This document shows positions 21,548 to 31,944 of a stretch of 64,000 bases of DNA, piece after piece. The notes below the pieces were generated by a model, which saw only the letters and a list, made by a program, of their open reading frames with translations, did no database searches and was not told the origin of the DNA. Origin of the DNA: Gari tellinella (lineage: Eukaryota > Mollusca > Bivalvia > Cardiida > Psammobiidae). The stretch's first letter is position 1. Each line of letters begins with the position of its first letter. The stretch is taken from NCBI GenBank assembly GCA_922989275.2, contig OV277863.1:21418001-21482000 (forward strand). The letters are read 5' to 3'. The translations under genes were made by a program, and so were the position numbers.

Positions 21548-21849
21548 TATAGGGTTCTTAGAGTTACATTAGGCTCTGTTTATCATACATAATTGAACAC
21601 AACTTTGTTTAACAACCTTATAAATAAACCTTACAGAACAGAATTTCTCACAAAATTTCATTCATGTAAAATGCATTTCAATTTTCTCAAACAATACAGT
21701 CATAATAGCTATATTTGGTTTGGCAAAACAATGTGTGGCAAACTCTAAACTAATTTGGAAAACTTTACATTACTTTCTAATTTACATTTTGTTCGAACTA
21801 ATTACATTTGCTCAAAGAGGTAAGTTTAATGAGTGGTGCAGATCTAAAG

Positions 21850-21972
21850 GATAAAATTTTGGAAATATTTTATCCTAGCAGCTGTTGGCTTAAAGCATTC
21901 TGCTTTACTTTCAACCTGCTTTCAGCAAATCATTTATCTTCCACCCTGAAAACAAGCTATGGGGAATGAGTT
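21850..21972. mobile_element. M1 MITE, collapsed hairpin
   Basis: One arm remains (TTCTGCTTTACTTTCAACC); the other is reduced to CTTAAAGCA. Confidence 0.7.
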
Positions 21973-22009
21973 AGTCGCAAACTGATTCAAGCCTTATCAA
22001 ACACTGGGT

Positions 22010-22260
22010 TTAACCCATAATTACTCCATAGCCTGTTTCTAGTATTGAAAATAGTAGACAACTTAAAGCAAGTTGAAAGTAAAGCAGAATGCGCCTTAAG
22101 GCGCATTCTGCTTTACTTTCAACCTGCTTTAAGCTAATATCTGATGGATATAGAAATTTTTTATGGTACCTTTTCATGACTATATAAAAAGGAACTATTT
22201 TCTTCAGTGGAGGAATAAGTTAAAAGCATAAAAAGGTGTATTTATGGGGCAATGGGTTAA
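22010..22260. mobile_element. M1 MITE, complete, 251 bp
   Basis: TTAA at both ends, perfect GCGCCTTAAGGCGC centre. Confidence 0.92.
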
Positions 22261-22649
22261 TACCCTGCACCTAATCTGGCTCCAAACTGTACACAGTCAG
22301 GCTATAAGACACGTTTTATCGGTACAGAATTACATCTCCACTATATGGAAGAAAAGATAAAGGCCATTCCTATTGCGCTTCCTTCTTAGCAAAAGGTTAA
22401 AGTATGCAAAATATATTGTTCATCAAATATTCAAAAGCCATAAATATCATTTCACTAGTTTCATGGACTCCTGGTTCTGCATGTATTGTTTAGAGGCTCT
22501 GTTTATCATGTATAGTTGAACAATGCTTTAACCCATCCTTAAACACAGTATTGTAGACAAATCTCAATAGTCGAATTGTGTCGTATTTCAAAGTGAAAAC
22601 AAGGATTAGTCATGTTTTAACTTGGAAATATAGCTATAATTTTACTTTA

Positions 22650-22876
22650 TTAACCTATTACCCCATAAATATGCCTATTTACGCCTTTAATTTATTCCTC
22701 CACTGAAGAAAATTGTTCTACTGTATGCATAATAATATTTTTTTTCTATAACCTATCAGATAATGGCTTAAAGCAGGTTGAAAGTAAAGCAGAATGTGCC
22801 TAAAGGCTCATTCTGCTTTACTTTTAACCTGCTTTAAGAGATCACCTATGTTCAGAAAGACTATCAAGTAAAGGAT
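22650..22876. mobile_element. M1 MITE
   Basis: TTAACCTATTACCCC. Hairpin centre GTGCCTAAAGGCTC. The right end is slightly short. Confidence 0.85.
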
Positions 22877-23412
22877 GTTTTTTAAATGAAATTACAGAGC
22901 AAGGAGTAGTTTCCACAACAGTGAGTTCAGAGCACCAGATTAAGGGTAGTTTTTCAACAAGAGGACCATGGCCCTAAATTCGCTCACCTGAGGACAGTGT
23001 ACCTAAGTTGACTGGGCAAGACAATATTTTAATAAAACTATAAATGGAGTTATCTTCCGGACAAGAAAACATGACAAAAGGGAATTTTGTTACCAAGGTT
23101 ATGACCCTTATCCATATCACATCCTCTTATCAAGCTATTTCCATAACCGGTATATGATATTTATTTCACTAGCCGTCACCAGAACTGGAGTTATTTTCCT
23201 GACAATAAAATATGACAAAGGGGAAAAACAAAATATTGCTGCCCTTGTGCATGGCATTTTCTCTCATCAGTTTCTTTCCATACATGAAATTTCATTACAA
23301 TAGCATCAGTAGAACTGGAGTTGTCTTCCGGACAAGAAAATATCACAAAGGGAAATAACTCTTGCAAATGGCACTTCCTCTAATTAGGCTCTTTCCAAAT
23401 ATGCAATTTCAT

Positions 23413-23666
23413 TTTACCTATTACCCCCATAGCCTGTTTCTAGTTTTGAAAATAGGTGGCCACCTAAAGCAGGTTGAAAGTAAAGCAGAATGTGCCTTAA
23501 GGCACACTCTGCTTTACTTTCAAACTGCTTTAAGGTTACCATCTACTATGATATACAAACTTATTTCGTTTCTAACATTTTCATGACTGTATAAAGTGGA
23601 ATTATTTTCTTCAGTGGAGGAATAAATTAAAGGCGTAAAAATGCATATTTATGGGGTAATGGGTTA
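23413..23666. mobile_element. M1 MITE nested in the dispersed repeat
   Basis: TTACCTATTACCCCCATAGC to GGGTAATGGGTTAT. Hairpin centre GTGCCTTAAGGCAC. Confidence 0.9.
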
Positions 23667-24057
23667 TCAAACATCAGTATTTATGGGGGAATTATCTCCT
23701 GGACAAGAAAAAATGACAAGACATACAGATAACTCTGACAAAACCAATATTAAACATATGTATAAATATGGGATAAGACATAATTACATAACTGTCAGTG
23801 GATCACTTCCAGATCCTGTTTCTCTAAGTATGAAGCAGACTGAACCATTTCTAAACTTTAGCAGACAACATGTTCAGCAGACACCACCAGTTCTGTTGGT
23901 CAGTCACTGCGGTCAAATATTATGCAATAGCTGGAGATGCATCTAGTAGCTACTGCATGGCTTACCTTTATCATACTGAAATGATGTCTGCTTATAACCT
24001 ACTGTATGTGAAAAATGTACAAAAAACCAATTTAGAAAATGTAAAGTAGGTAAATGA

Positions 24058-24128
24058 GTGGCAAATAGTTTGCATCCAGATTAGATGCAGCATTATGTTG
24101 TGTCTGATCTGAATCCAAACTGTTTGCA
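24058..24128. mobile_element. M3 hairpin core, diverged
   Basis: GGCAAATAGTTTGCATCC pairs imperfectly with GAATCCAAACTGTTTGC. Confidence 0.65.
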
Positions 24129-24879
24129 GATATTGGCTATTTGTCCTTAGTATTATTACTGTGACCCCCGGGGCGGGGCCAATTTTGACCCCAGGGGCAT
24201 AATTTTGAACAAATTTGATTGAGGACCTGTAGATAATGCTATGTGCCAAATATCTAAGCTCTGGCCCTTGTAGTTTCAGACAAGAAGATTTTTTAAGATT
24301 TCCTTATTTTTTCACTTTGGTTGCCATGGCAACCACAGTTCTACATTGTTTTTGATTCTTTGAACAAATTTGAAAGAGCTTGACCCAAGGAACATTCCTG
24401 TAAAGTTTGGTTGAAATCTGTCAAGCGGTATAGGAGGAGATGTCAATTGTAAACGACGACGCACGACGACGGACACAGGGCCATCCCAATAGCTCACCTT
24501 GAGCCTTTGGCTCAGGTGAGCTAAAAACTAAAATGTTTATTTCTCAATTAAACCCTATGGTGTCACTACTCATTAGAATCGTCTCTTCGAGGCAATTCTA
24601 ATGAGTAGTAACACAATAGGATTTGCTGCTGAAATGAGTGAGAAAATGGTTGATTTGTTGAAATAACTCCCTCTTATCTGGAGCCCTGGTGATTTCAAGT
24701 CACTGAGGTTTTACTGTATGTGACAATTAAACGATTTGGTTAGTGCATCATTCTGCAACCATTTTATTTCTAGCAGTGGGGAAACTATACCCATGGTGCA
24801 TCCATGAATAATTTCAATGGTAATCAAAAAGTTTATACAATACAGGTTTCCATGAAATCAATTAGCCTATAACCAAATG

Positions 24880-25440
24880 ACTTGGTTTCAGGTTCTAAAG
24901 GCAGTTGGTTGCTTAAAGCAGGCTGAAAGTAAAGCAGAATATTCCTTAAAGACATCCAGCCAGTCCTTTCATTGATTCACCCTCCATTCTTTACTTGGTG
25001 TCAAAATACAGGTATATACCGGTATACAGCATGAGAAAAGTCTTCAGGCAATGGCTCAGCTTTGAATAGAGGCCCTTACATAATAGATATCAATAGGTTT
25101 TTCTATGGGTTTTACTAACCAAGCTATCAAATATTAGGTGTGGGCCTAACTTGAGACGCCTGAATGATTATTTGCCTAGACGCTACCACTGTTAGTGCAT
25201 GCTCTGCATGCTTTGACTCAAACTATATACGGGGGTAGGTGTTACCACCCAAGCTTGGTCATGTGATATCTTTAAGGAGCATTCTGCTTCACTTTCAGCC
25301 TGCTTTAAGCTACCATCTGCTAAATTATAGAAATATTTTCTTATGGTGTATATTCGTGACTGTATAAAGTTGAAATATTTTTTCTATCAGAGGAATAAAT
25401 CAAAGGTGTAAAAAGGTGTATATTTGGTATACTGGTTAGA
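24880..25440. mobile_element. M1 MITE split at the hairpin centre
   Basis: The left arm reads to GCAGAATATTCCTTAA (24949). The right arm resumes at 25272 with TTAAGGAGCATTCTGCTTCA and the usual flank. Confidence 0.85.
24950..25271. mobile_element. 322-bp insertion at the central TTAA of M1
   Basis: TTAA on both sides. The ends AGACATC and, inverted, AGATATC match weakly. Content unrecognised. Confidence 0.65.
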
Positions 25441-25541
25441 GTGACAAAAAGAGATTTTTTTAACATAAAGAATAACAAGGAAAGAGAGCCTCAATCTGGC
25501 ATACAATTATGGTCTGTCATCTCACTGGAGTCCATTGTTAA

Positions 25542-25792
25542 TTAACCCTTTCCCCCATAGAAGCGACTTTTAGCGTATTTAATTTATTCCTCCGCTGAAG
25601 AAAATAGTTCCAGTTTATACCCTCATGAACAATGACCATTACAAATATTTATATAGCCTAGCAGATTTTAGCTTAAAGCAGGCTGAAAGTAAAGCAGAAT
25701 GTGCCTTAAGGCACATTCTGCTTTACTTTCAACCTGCTTTAAGTGGTCACCTGTCTTCAAAACTAAAAATAGGCTATGAGGTAAAGGGTTAA
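25542..25792. mobile_element. M1 MITE, complete, 251 bp
   Basis: TTAACCCTTTCCCCCATAGA to GGTAAAGGGTTAA. Centre GTGCCTTAAGGCAC. Shares its right TTAA with the next M2. Confidence 0.93.
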
Positions 25793-26039
25793 CTCTTTGA
25801 ACCCTAGTCCCGCATATAGGCGTGCTTTTCAAACAGTGTACATGTGAATAGTACACTTGTCCTATGCAAACAGTGAAGACCCTGATCAGAGGGCTTCGAA
25901 AGGAGCCCTCTGATCAGGGTCTTCACTGTTTGTCACAATGCCAAACATTGACAAAAACAACCCTTAAAAGTCAGAAATGGACTAGACTAAAATAGAAACT
26001 GGAATTGTCCATTTAAAGTTTCAGGGAGGAAAGAGTTAA
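25789..26039. mobile_element. M2 MITE, complete, 251 bp
   Basis: TTAACTCTTTGAACCCTAGT to GGAGGAAAGAGTTAA. Hairpin centre GGGCTTCGAAAGGAGCCC. Confidence 0.93.
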
Positions 26040-26052
26040 GAGAAGCAATTTA

Positions 26053-26240
26053 ACCTATTGAACCTGTGTGATGCACATTATGGGCTGAAAAACCTAAGAT
26101 TCTGCTTTACTTTATTTTGCTTCAAGCTGTAAGCCTTCAACCTGTTTTCAGTTGCATCAACTAATTGTGGTGTTTATGTGGAAGGAGGGATAAAGGTGAT
26201 CTATGGTACTTATTCTGCATAAGAGGTTGAAGATCATTCA
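26053..26240. mobile_element. TTAA MITE remnant
   Basis: TTAACCTATTGAACCTGTG followed by an M1-arm-like TTCTGCTTTACTTTATTTTG. Heavily decayed. Confidence 0.45.
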
Positions 26241-26736
26241 TAAGCCCTATTCAATCTTTTCTTCCATATTTAGCCAATTCTCTCTCAGGGGTTCTCATAA
26301 TCTCATGGCTTACGGAAAACAGAAGAAATGGACGCTCCTCAGACATCCGGAAATACATCAACTTTTTTCATCCGATAAATGAGACATAAACTGGTATGGA
26401 CCAGCATGAAACATCAATTGGATTCGAATTCTCTATTTTTCGAAATTTCACATGTAAAACCTGTTGCATATTGTCATTTACTTAATACTACTGCATAGTT
26501 AAATCTAAATACATGTAAACAAATATAATGATGCCACAGTGGCAGAGAGTTTCCATATGATAGATTTAAATTGACTCTAATAATACTTAACTGAACTGAA
26601 GAATTTCCCCCTCCAATTTTTAAGTCTTGACAACCAATCAGAAGTCTCAAGAATACGAAAAACATTTGACTGATTCAGATCATGCAGGTTGGTGTATTCA
26701 AACAGAAATGACTTGACAGTCTTCCGAAAAGCTTAA

Positions 26737-27191
26737 AATATTCGCCAGACCCTTGTGAAAACGGACGTTCAAGAACCAACAACAAAAAAAGGATCCAACC
26801 CTTGTGGAAAACATTGTACTACTTGCAGTTTTATTCAACCGAAAACGTCAATCAAATCTACCGCGACCGGGAAATCCTACAGAATAAGGGGAAATTTAAA
26901 CTGCAAAACGACAAGCAATCTGATAACTTGCAAGAAATGTAATATGCAATACGTAGGACAATCAGGAAATTCGATGACGGAGAGATTCCACGGGCATCTG
27001 GCAGACATACGAGCGAACAACAACGTCAAACCTGTGTCAAAACATTTCTGCACAAAAAATCACTCGCCTAATGACGTAGATATAACTTTAATTCAAACCA
27101 CACCAAGAATTTAAACCTGCGCCTTCGAATTGAAGAAACATGGATTACAACACTCAAAACTCTCTCTCCGACCGGACTCAACCTCATCTAG
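26737..27191 (+). pseudogene. GIY-YIG endonuclease domain of a Penelope-like element
   Basis: The frame contains a zinc-knuckle-like CGKHCTTCSFI, then YRIRGNLNCKTTSNLITCKK, QYVGQSGNSMTERFHGHLAD and PVSKHFCTKNHS. These are the landmarks of the Penelope-type GIY-YIG nuclease that nicks target DNA. The usual VIY before LIT is missing. Near 27108 the frame shifts, and the conserved C-terminus (EETWITTLKTLSPTGLNLI) continues in another frame to a TAG at 27189. There is no credible start codon at the beginning, since the piece is a fragment of a longer ORF. Confidence 0.85.
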
Positions 27192-27361
27192 AAAATATGT
27201 TTACCTGCAACCAATGCCAAATAAAGATTAAAACGTATACCAATCTCCGACGACATATCAAAACTATTCACGCAACAAAGACTAGGAGATATATCTGTAC
27301 CGTAAACAAATGCAACGGAAACTACAGCAGGAAATCAGATTTAAAAAGGCATACCCTATGA
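27140..27361 (+). pseudogene. Two C2H2 zinc fingers overlapping the endonuclease end
   Basis: From an ATG at 27200 (or 27140 in the same frame) the protein has finger one, C-x2-C-x12-H-x4-H (CNQCQIKIKTYTNLRRHIKTIH), and finger two, C-x4-C-x12-H, whose last His lies four residues later beyond a TGA at 27359. That TGA is probably a mutated codon. The frame differs from the endonuclease and overlaps its end by about 50 bp. It could bind nucleic acid as a second product of the element; that is inference. Confidence 0.6.
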
Positions 27362-27678
27362 AAACACGGAATCGAGGAAAGAAAATTAAAAACATCATAA
27401 CCAACAAACGCATCTACCAGACAGCAGCAGAAAATAACCAAACATGGAAGCCAACTACAACAGCAAACCTAAAATTTAGAACAGTTCCAGCAGAAAAACC
27501 ATGGCTCAAAAAGACTCAACCATCCACCAAAATGACAGATCAAGAACTACTCCAAGACTTATACATCAGCCCATCAATTTCTCCTTCATCTTCATCATCC
27601 ACCATCTGCCTAGACAAAGACACAGACCCAACACCAACACTCGGACAAGTCTATGGGATATTTAAAACAGACTCATAA
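27362..27678 (+). pseudogene. Third frame of the Penelope-like element, unknown function
   Basis: An open frame continues to a stop at 27678, basic then Ser-rich (SPSISPSSSSSTICLDKD). It is probably the downstream part of the zinc-finger product after a frameshift near 27370. No known domain. Confidence 0.4.
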
Positions 27679-27979
27679 ATGAAGCTTTTTATTTTTACTA
27701 CAAAATAAGGAAACAAGGTACAACTTCTTACCAAACTCTTTTGTACATATAACTCTGTAATTAGATCAACATGTATTTCATTTTTTAAAAAATACACAAT
27801 AATTTAAATAATAATTAGCTAGAGTTGGCATATTGTTGTAACGGCAAATGCTACACCTGGTTACCATGACAGCAACGTCGAAATAGAGATAATAATATAA
27901 ACAATAACTATCACTTGACATCAAAAACCGACATCAAGTGTACTTCAGTGACTCTTAATTTTCAGTAAAATTTGTACTC

Positions 27980-28033
27980 CTGACGAAGACCTGAGTAAGG
28001 TCGAAACTAGTTGAGTGTAATAAAATTTGTCAA
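27980..28033 (+). ncRNA. Hammerhead-ribozyme-like motif at the 3' end
   Basis: CTGACGA at 27980, then a GACC...GGTC stem, then GAAAC at 28003. Those are two of the three conserved core blocks of a hammerhead in the right order. A possible third stem pairs GTTGA with TCAAC, but a clean UH cleavage site is not evident, so it is probably decayed or only similar. Confidence 0.4.
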
Positions 28034-28297
28034 CCATAAACGGAGCCTGTGGTTATTCACACTTCCTTGAACTTTCATTAGAAATGATTCTAGATATTAT
28101 TTCATTCTAATTATTTTTATGGACGCTATACTTATACAAGGTCTTTAATCCGAGTTTTAGCCGTTTTTAAGCCTCAAAGAAGAGTTCTTGGATAGCTCTT
28201 GGATAGCAATATGTGTGCTTTATATACACTGTAAGTCTTATAGTCCCCTGAGAATAAGAGACCATGGTATATAAGTGTTGATAATAGGTCAAGCAGC

Positions 28298-28539
28298 TTA
28301 ACCCTTTCCTCCCTGAAACTTTAAATGGACAATTCCAGTTTCCATTTTAGTATTTCCATTTCTGACTTTTAAGGGTTTTTTGGTCAATGTTTGTCATTGT
28401 GACAAACAGTGAAGACCCTGATGAGAGGGCTCCTTTCGGAGCCCTCTGATCTGGGTATTCACTGTTTGCACAGCACAAGTGTACTATTCACATGTACACT
28501 GTTTGAAAAGGACGCCTATTATAGGGTTCAAAGGGTTAA
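28298..28539. mobile_element. M2 MITE nested beside an M5-type core
   Basis: TTAACCCTTTCCTCCCTGAA to TTCAAAGGGTTAA. Hairpin centre GGGCTCCTTTCGGAGCCC. Flanked by AAGCAGC and AGGAAGATGAAAG of an M5-like hairpin. Confidence 0.9.
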
Positions 28540-28608
28540 AGGAAGATGAAAGAAAAGCAGAAAGATCTACAGGAGCTTTTTGTTTCACTTTCACCTTTAA
28601 GCCAATTC
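28536..28608. mobile_element. M5-type hairpin core, diverged
   Basis: GGAAGATGAAAGAAAAGCAG pairs with TTGTTTCACTTTCACC; the left end is displaced by the M2 insertion. Confidence 0.6.
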
Positions 28609-29061
28609 TTGCCTCATACACATTTATAAAGAGATGATTTGGATCAAAATTGGCTCAAAAGGAAAGGATTAAGGTTGAGCACCCATAATGAAATCAGGTC
28701 AATGTCGTTCAATATCGGAACTGTACGGAGAGCGATTGGCCATTTTCATCAACTGCCAACGTGTTCTAAAGCATGGTTCGAAGCAGGCGACAGATCACTG
28801 TACCTAGAGTACCGATTTTGGTCCAATCACAATAGGGGTACTCAAACTTAATTTAGTGTCATTCAAGATATGTTTTACTGTATCTCCCTGTTCAATTGAG
28901 GTCATAATCAAGAAACCCCAGAGGGGGATGTCGTAATACAGAAGGACATATTCTAGGGTTCTCTGAATCATTAAATCACAAATTTAGAACATTAGCAAAC
29001 TGTTCTATTACAATAATGTTATAATCTTTGCCATCAAATACATTAACAATCTTTGCCATCA

Positions 29062-29298
29062 AATACAGTAACTAAATCGCCCCTGAAACTATTAATGGAC
29101 CATTCCAGTTTCCTATTAAGTCTAGTCCATTTATGTCCAATTAGGGTTGTTTTCTGCAATATATTGCAAAATGACAAAAAATGCAGACCCTGATCAGAGT
29201 CTACAATGTTTGTATAACACAAATGTACTCTTAAAATTTACAGGTACACTGTTCTTTAAGGACAAGTATGCTTGTCCCTAGGGTTTAATGTGCTAAGA
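29062..29298. mobile_element. M2 MITE, degraded
   Basis: CCTGAAACTATTAATGGACC, AGTCTAGTCCATTTATG and AGGTACACTGTTC segments remain. The hairpin is shortened to ACCCTGATCAGAGTCTACA. Confidence 0.7.
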
Positions 29299-29595
29299 AT
29301 ATTGCTCTAAATTATCATGAAATCTCCCGTACAATGTTAATGGTTCAAATTGTCTGGGTCAGTCACAATTAACTACCGACCAATGTAACCTATACATTCC
29401 CCTGACAAATAGATCTAGTATATATGACTTTACTACCACAAGCCAAACTCAATAACATCACCATTTTCAGGACAACGTTTCCTGTCTGACATCTTAACTA
29501 GACATACACTGTAAATAAATTAATATATACGTGTCTCCTTCCTCAGAATGCCACTTGGCATAAACAGTGGTTGAACTACCCATTGTTGGTTGTTA

Positions 29596-30618
29596 CGAGG
29601 GTTGTTCGGAAAGTTCGTAGAATTTTGTTATATCACTGGTTAGCTTCATTTGATCAATATGAAATTTGGTATTTAAGTACCTCATCTTATTTTTTAACTA
29701 TTTTCTAAGAGAGAAATGAAACAAATTAGTTTTACCGAATATACAGGTTACCGTAGCAATGCAGTAACAGGGACCCGGAAAGGCTCGAAAGTTGTAATTT
29801 TTTAAACTTTATTCTAATGAAGCAAACGTGATTTCTCTAAATTCTGTTGACGCTAGATAGGCACGAAAACGTCTGCTTGTAACATGACGTCATGACGTTA
29901 GTTACTCATAATTTCAAAACATTGTAAGCGTTTGAACAGAATTTACAGTACCGTATTTAGTCTACAGAGAGCGGAAATGCGAACTAAAAAGAAATGACGT
30001 CGACCAGTGACGTTGACGAAGGTGACGATTTTTTGACAGAATTATCACGACTACACATGGGTCTTGAGCGCGTAATGCTACATCAGGATAATGAAACGGA
30101 CCGTAGAGCAGTTTCAGCGCAGTTAGAAATCAGCTTGCTATGGTTTGAGATGAAAGAACAATTGCCTAACGGCCCGACTTGGCTCCCGTGGGTTGTTGAG
30201 TGCTCACAGAGTTTAAAGCGAGCATACATGGAATTACATTTGTTTCAGCAGCTGAATTTAGACCTAGACCCAGAAACTTGTATCTACATTCAGTGAAGAC
30301 TTGTATGAAGAAACGTACGCAAAACGAGTTAGAAGGCATTACAAATGGGTGGATATTGCGGGTTATTATGTTGAGAAAGTGAGACGTTAGCTCGACATAC
30401 ATAACAATTGACGTCACGTCGACGCTGACGTGCTCTGGGTATGCATTATGTATATATTTGTTAGATGCATAGATAAAATGTGTTGAAGCGTATATTGCAG
30501 ATTTTCACAGAATATGTAGCACATATCTGGAAATTAATGTTGATCTAATTGTTTGCATCCAACTACGATTATACGTAATTTTATAACAACATTCTACAAA
30601 CTTTCCAAACAACCCTCG
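29596..30618 (+). mobile_element. Mariner-ended element, 1,023 bp
   Basis: TA at both ends (29594-29595 and 30619-30620). The terminal inverted repeats of about 36 bp begin CGAGGGTTGTTCGGAAAGTT on the left and CGAGGGTTGTTTGGAAAGTT on the right, differing at a few positions. There is room for a small gene but no DDE/D transposase. Confidence 0.9.
29994..30296 (+). CDS. Unknown protein inside the mariner-ended element
   Basis: ATG start, 100 residues. The N-terminus is acidic (MTSTSDVDEGDDFLTELSRL) and predicted helical; the middle holds WFEMKEQLPNGPTWLPWVVE. The stop is probably secondary: a frame from 30268 to the TAG at 30388-30390 continues with acidic/basic coding-like sequence (EDLYEETYAKRVRRHYKWVD), implying one frameshift near 30268-30296 and an original protein of about 130-140 residues. 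I recognise no family and it lacks transposase motifs. Confidence 0.45.
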   Translation: MTSTSDVDEGDDFLTELSRLHMGLERVMLHQDNETDRRAVSAQLEISLLWFEMKEQLPNGPTWLPWVVECSQSLKRAYMELHLFQQLNLDLDPETCIYIQ

Positions 30619-30688
30619 TACTAAGAAGGATTTACGTCCAGTAGAAGCCAAGGAAAAGACTATAAGTGGATCCCAAACTTGTGGTAGT

Positions 30689-30899
30689 ATTCAGTAAAAC
30701 CTCTCTATTACCACCAATGAATTATGTAATCTACTATAAGGTGTTTAGGGCAGGTGGCTGCTTAAAGCAAGTTATAAGTAAAACAGAAAGCTCCTGAAGG
30801 AGCTTTCTGATTTACTTACACCTTGCTTTAAGCTGTCACCTGTATTTCATGCAATGAATTAACCTTCTTTTGAATGGTCGTAAAAGAGAGGTTTTAATT
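30689..30899. mobile_element. M5 MITE, near complete
   Basis: CAGTAAAACCTCTCTATTAC to AAAGAGAGGTTTTAAT. Centre AAAGCTCCTGAAGGAGCTTT. Confidence 0.88.
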
Positions 30900-30947
30900 T
30901 GGTTGTATCATCAAAATAATACTAAATAGGCATGTTACAACCTAAAG

Positions 30948-30990
30948 CAGGATGAAAATAAAGTAGAAATCTTTTCAGAAATCACACTTA
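30948..30990. mobile_element. Hairpin-arm scrap of M1/M5 type
   Basis: CCTAAAGCAGGATGAAAATAA without a partner arm. Confidence 0.4.
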
Positions 30991-31469
30991 CAGTTTTATT
31001 ATAATCTTGGCTGCTGATTTAATTTGATTAGTTATGATTTTACTCTGTTTTAACAACATTTCAGGCACTATAGGCAAAAACTGCATTTCAGTCATATTGC
31101 AATGTCTAAGTTACACGTATTTATACCAGTGGTGATCCTTGTGGAACTATTAGACCCTTGATGCCCTTTATATTTTCACACACAATTCGGCAACAAGCCA
31201 GCTGGAAGGCTTCCCCATGCACACTAAAGTCGGAATGCTAAGACATGTATTCAAACTCACACTCAAACTCAAAGTAATTTTCAGTCACATAAGACATGAG
31301 TAAACTGAACCAACCCATCATTTTCTAAAAAATTCTAAGTTTGATGGGTTCATATTTTAGAAACGTGACCCATACATTTGTATTGTCCTCAGCTTTGAAT
31401 AGTTATGGAAAAACGATAGAATTGATCATGAGTGTCTTAACATCTCCTGTAAATCCAAAAATTAATGTG

Positions 31470-31590
31470 TGTATGTTTTTTTACTAAATAAGATTTTATT
31501 TGGAAATATTTTGACCATCTTGTCAATTTCAGCAGACGACAATTCTGCAGCAGACGACAGTTTATTTGGCAGTCAAAGAGTTAACTTGTT
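31470..31590. mobile_element. M3 fragment
   Basis: GCAGACGACAATTCTGCAGC and TTTGGCAGTCAAAGAGTTAA, typical of an M3 flank; hairpin lost. Confidence 0.5.
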
Positions 31591-31672
31591 TCTATGCCTA
31601 GCCGGGTCTCATAATAGCAATATAAGGTGTTCAAAGAAACATTTGTTCCGCCTACAGCAGCAATAACAATAA

Positions 31673-31924
31673 TTAACCCATTACCCCATAGCCCTATCTA
31701 GTTTTGAAGATATGCAACTTCTATAAGCAGGTTGAAAGTAAAGCAGAATGTGCCTTAAGGCATATTCTGCTTTACTTTCAGCCTGCTTTAAGTTACCATC
31801 TACTAGAATATAGAAAATATTTCTTATAATTACATGTTCATGACTATATAAATTTTAACTATTTTCTTCAGTGGAGGAATAAATTAAAGGCGTTAAAAGA
31901 CGTATTTATGGGGTAATGGGTTAA
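31673..31924. mobile_element. M1 MITE, complete, 252 bp
   Basis: TTAACCCATTACCCCATAGC to GGGTAATGGGTTAA. Centre GTGCCTTAAGGCAT (one mismatch). Confidence 0.93.
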
Positions 31925-31944
31925 ACCCTTCTGCTGAATAATCA

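Larger units (their letters stand above)
18148..21560. mobile_element. M2 MITE, host of the deepest nest in the window
   Basis: The left part runs from CCCTTTCCTCCTTGAAAC to ACTGTTT at 18315. It resumes at 20946 with CTGTTTGCATAGGAAAAATG and again after the Tc1-like element at 21548 with TATAGGGTTC. Confidence 0.8.
22957..24524. mobile_element. Dispersed repeat, AAGAGGACCATGGCCC start, AGGTGAGCTAA end
   Basis: It begins with CTAAATTCGCTCACCTGAGG and ends CTCAGGTGAGCTAA after GACGACGCACGACGACGGAC, so GCTCACCTGAG/CTCAGGTGAGC is an inverted repeat. Internal units near 23040, 23180 and 23310 share ACTGGAGTTNTCTTCCGGAC and GACAAGAAAA. Confidence 0.78.
22928..24688. mobile_element. M4 MITE interrupted by a 1.6-kb repeat
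   Basis: CAGAGCACCAGATTAAGGGT at the left. After 24524 it resumes ACTAAAATGTTTATTTCTC through the hairpin to CTTATCTGGAGCCCTG. Confidence 0.85.
26690..28065 (+). mobile_element. Penelope-like retroelement, 5'-truncated and broken
   Basis: The upstream reverse transcriptase is missing. What remains is the linker (NIRQTLVKTD), a GIY-YIG endonuclease, a C2H2 finger region, a third frame and a 3' segment with a hammerhead-like motif. I found no target duplication, and the 3' limit is approximate. Confidence 0.8.
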
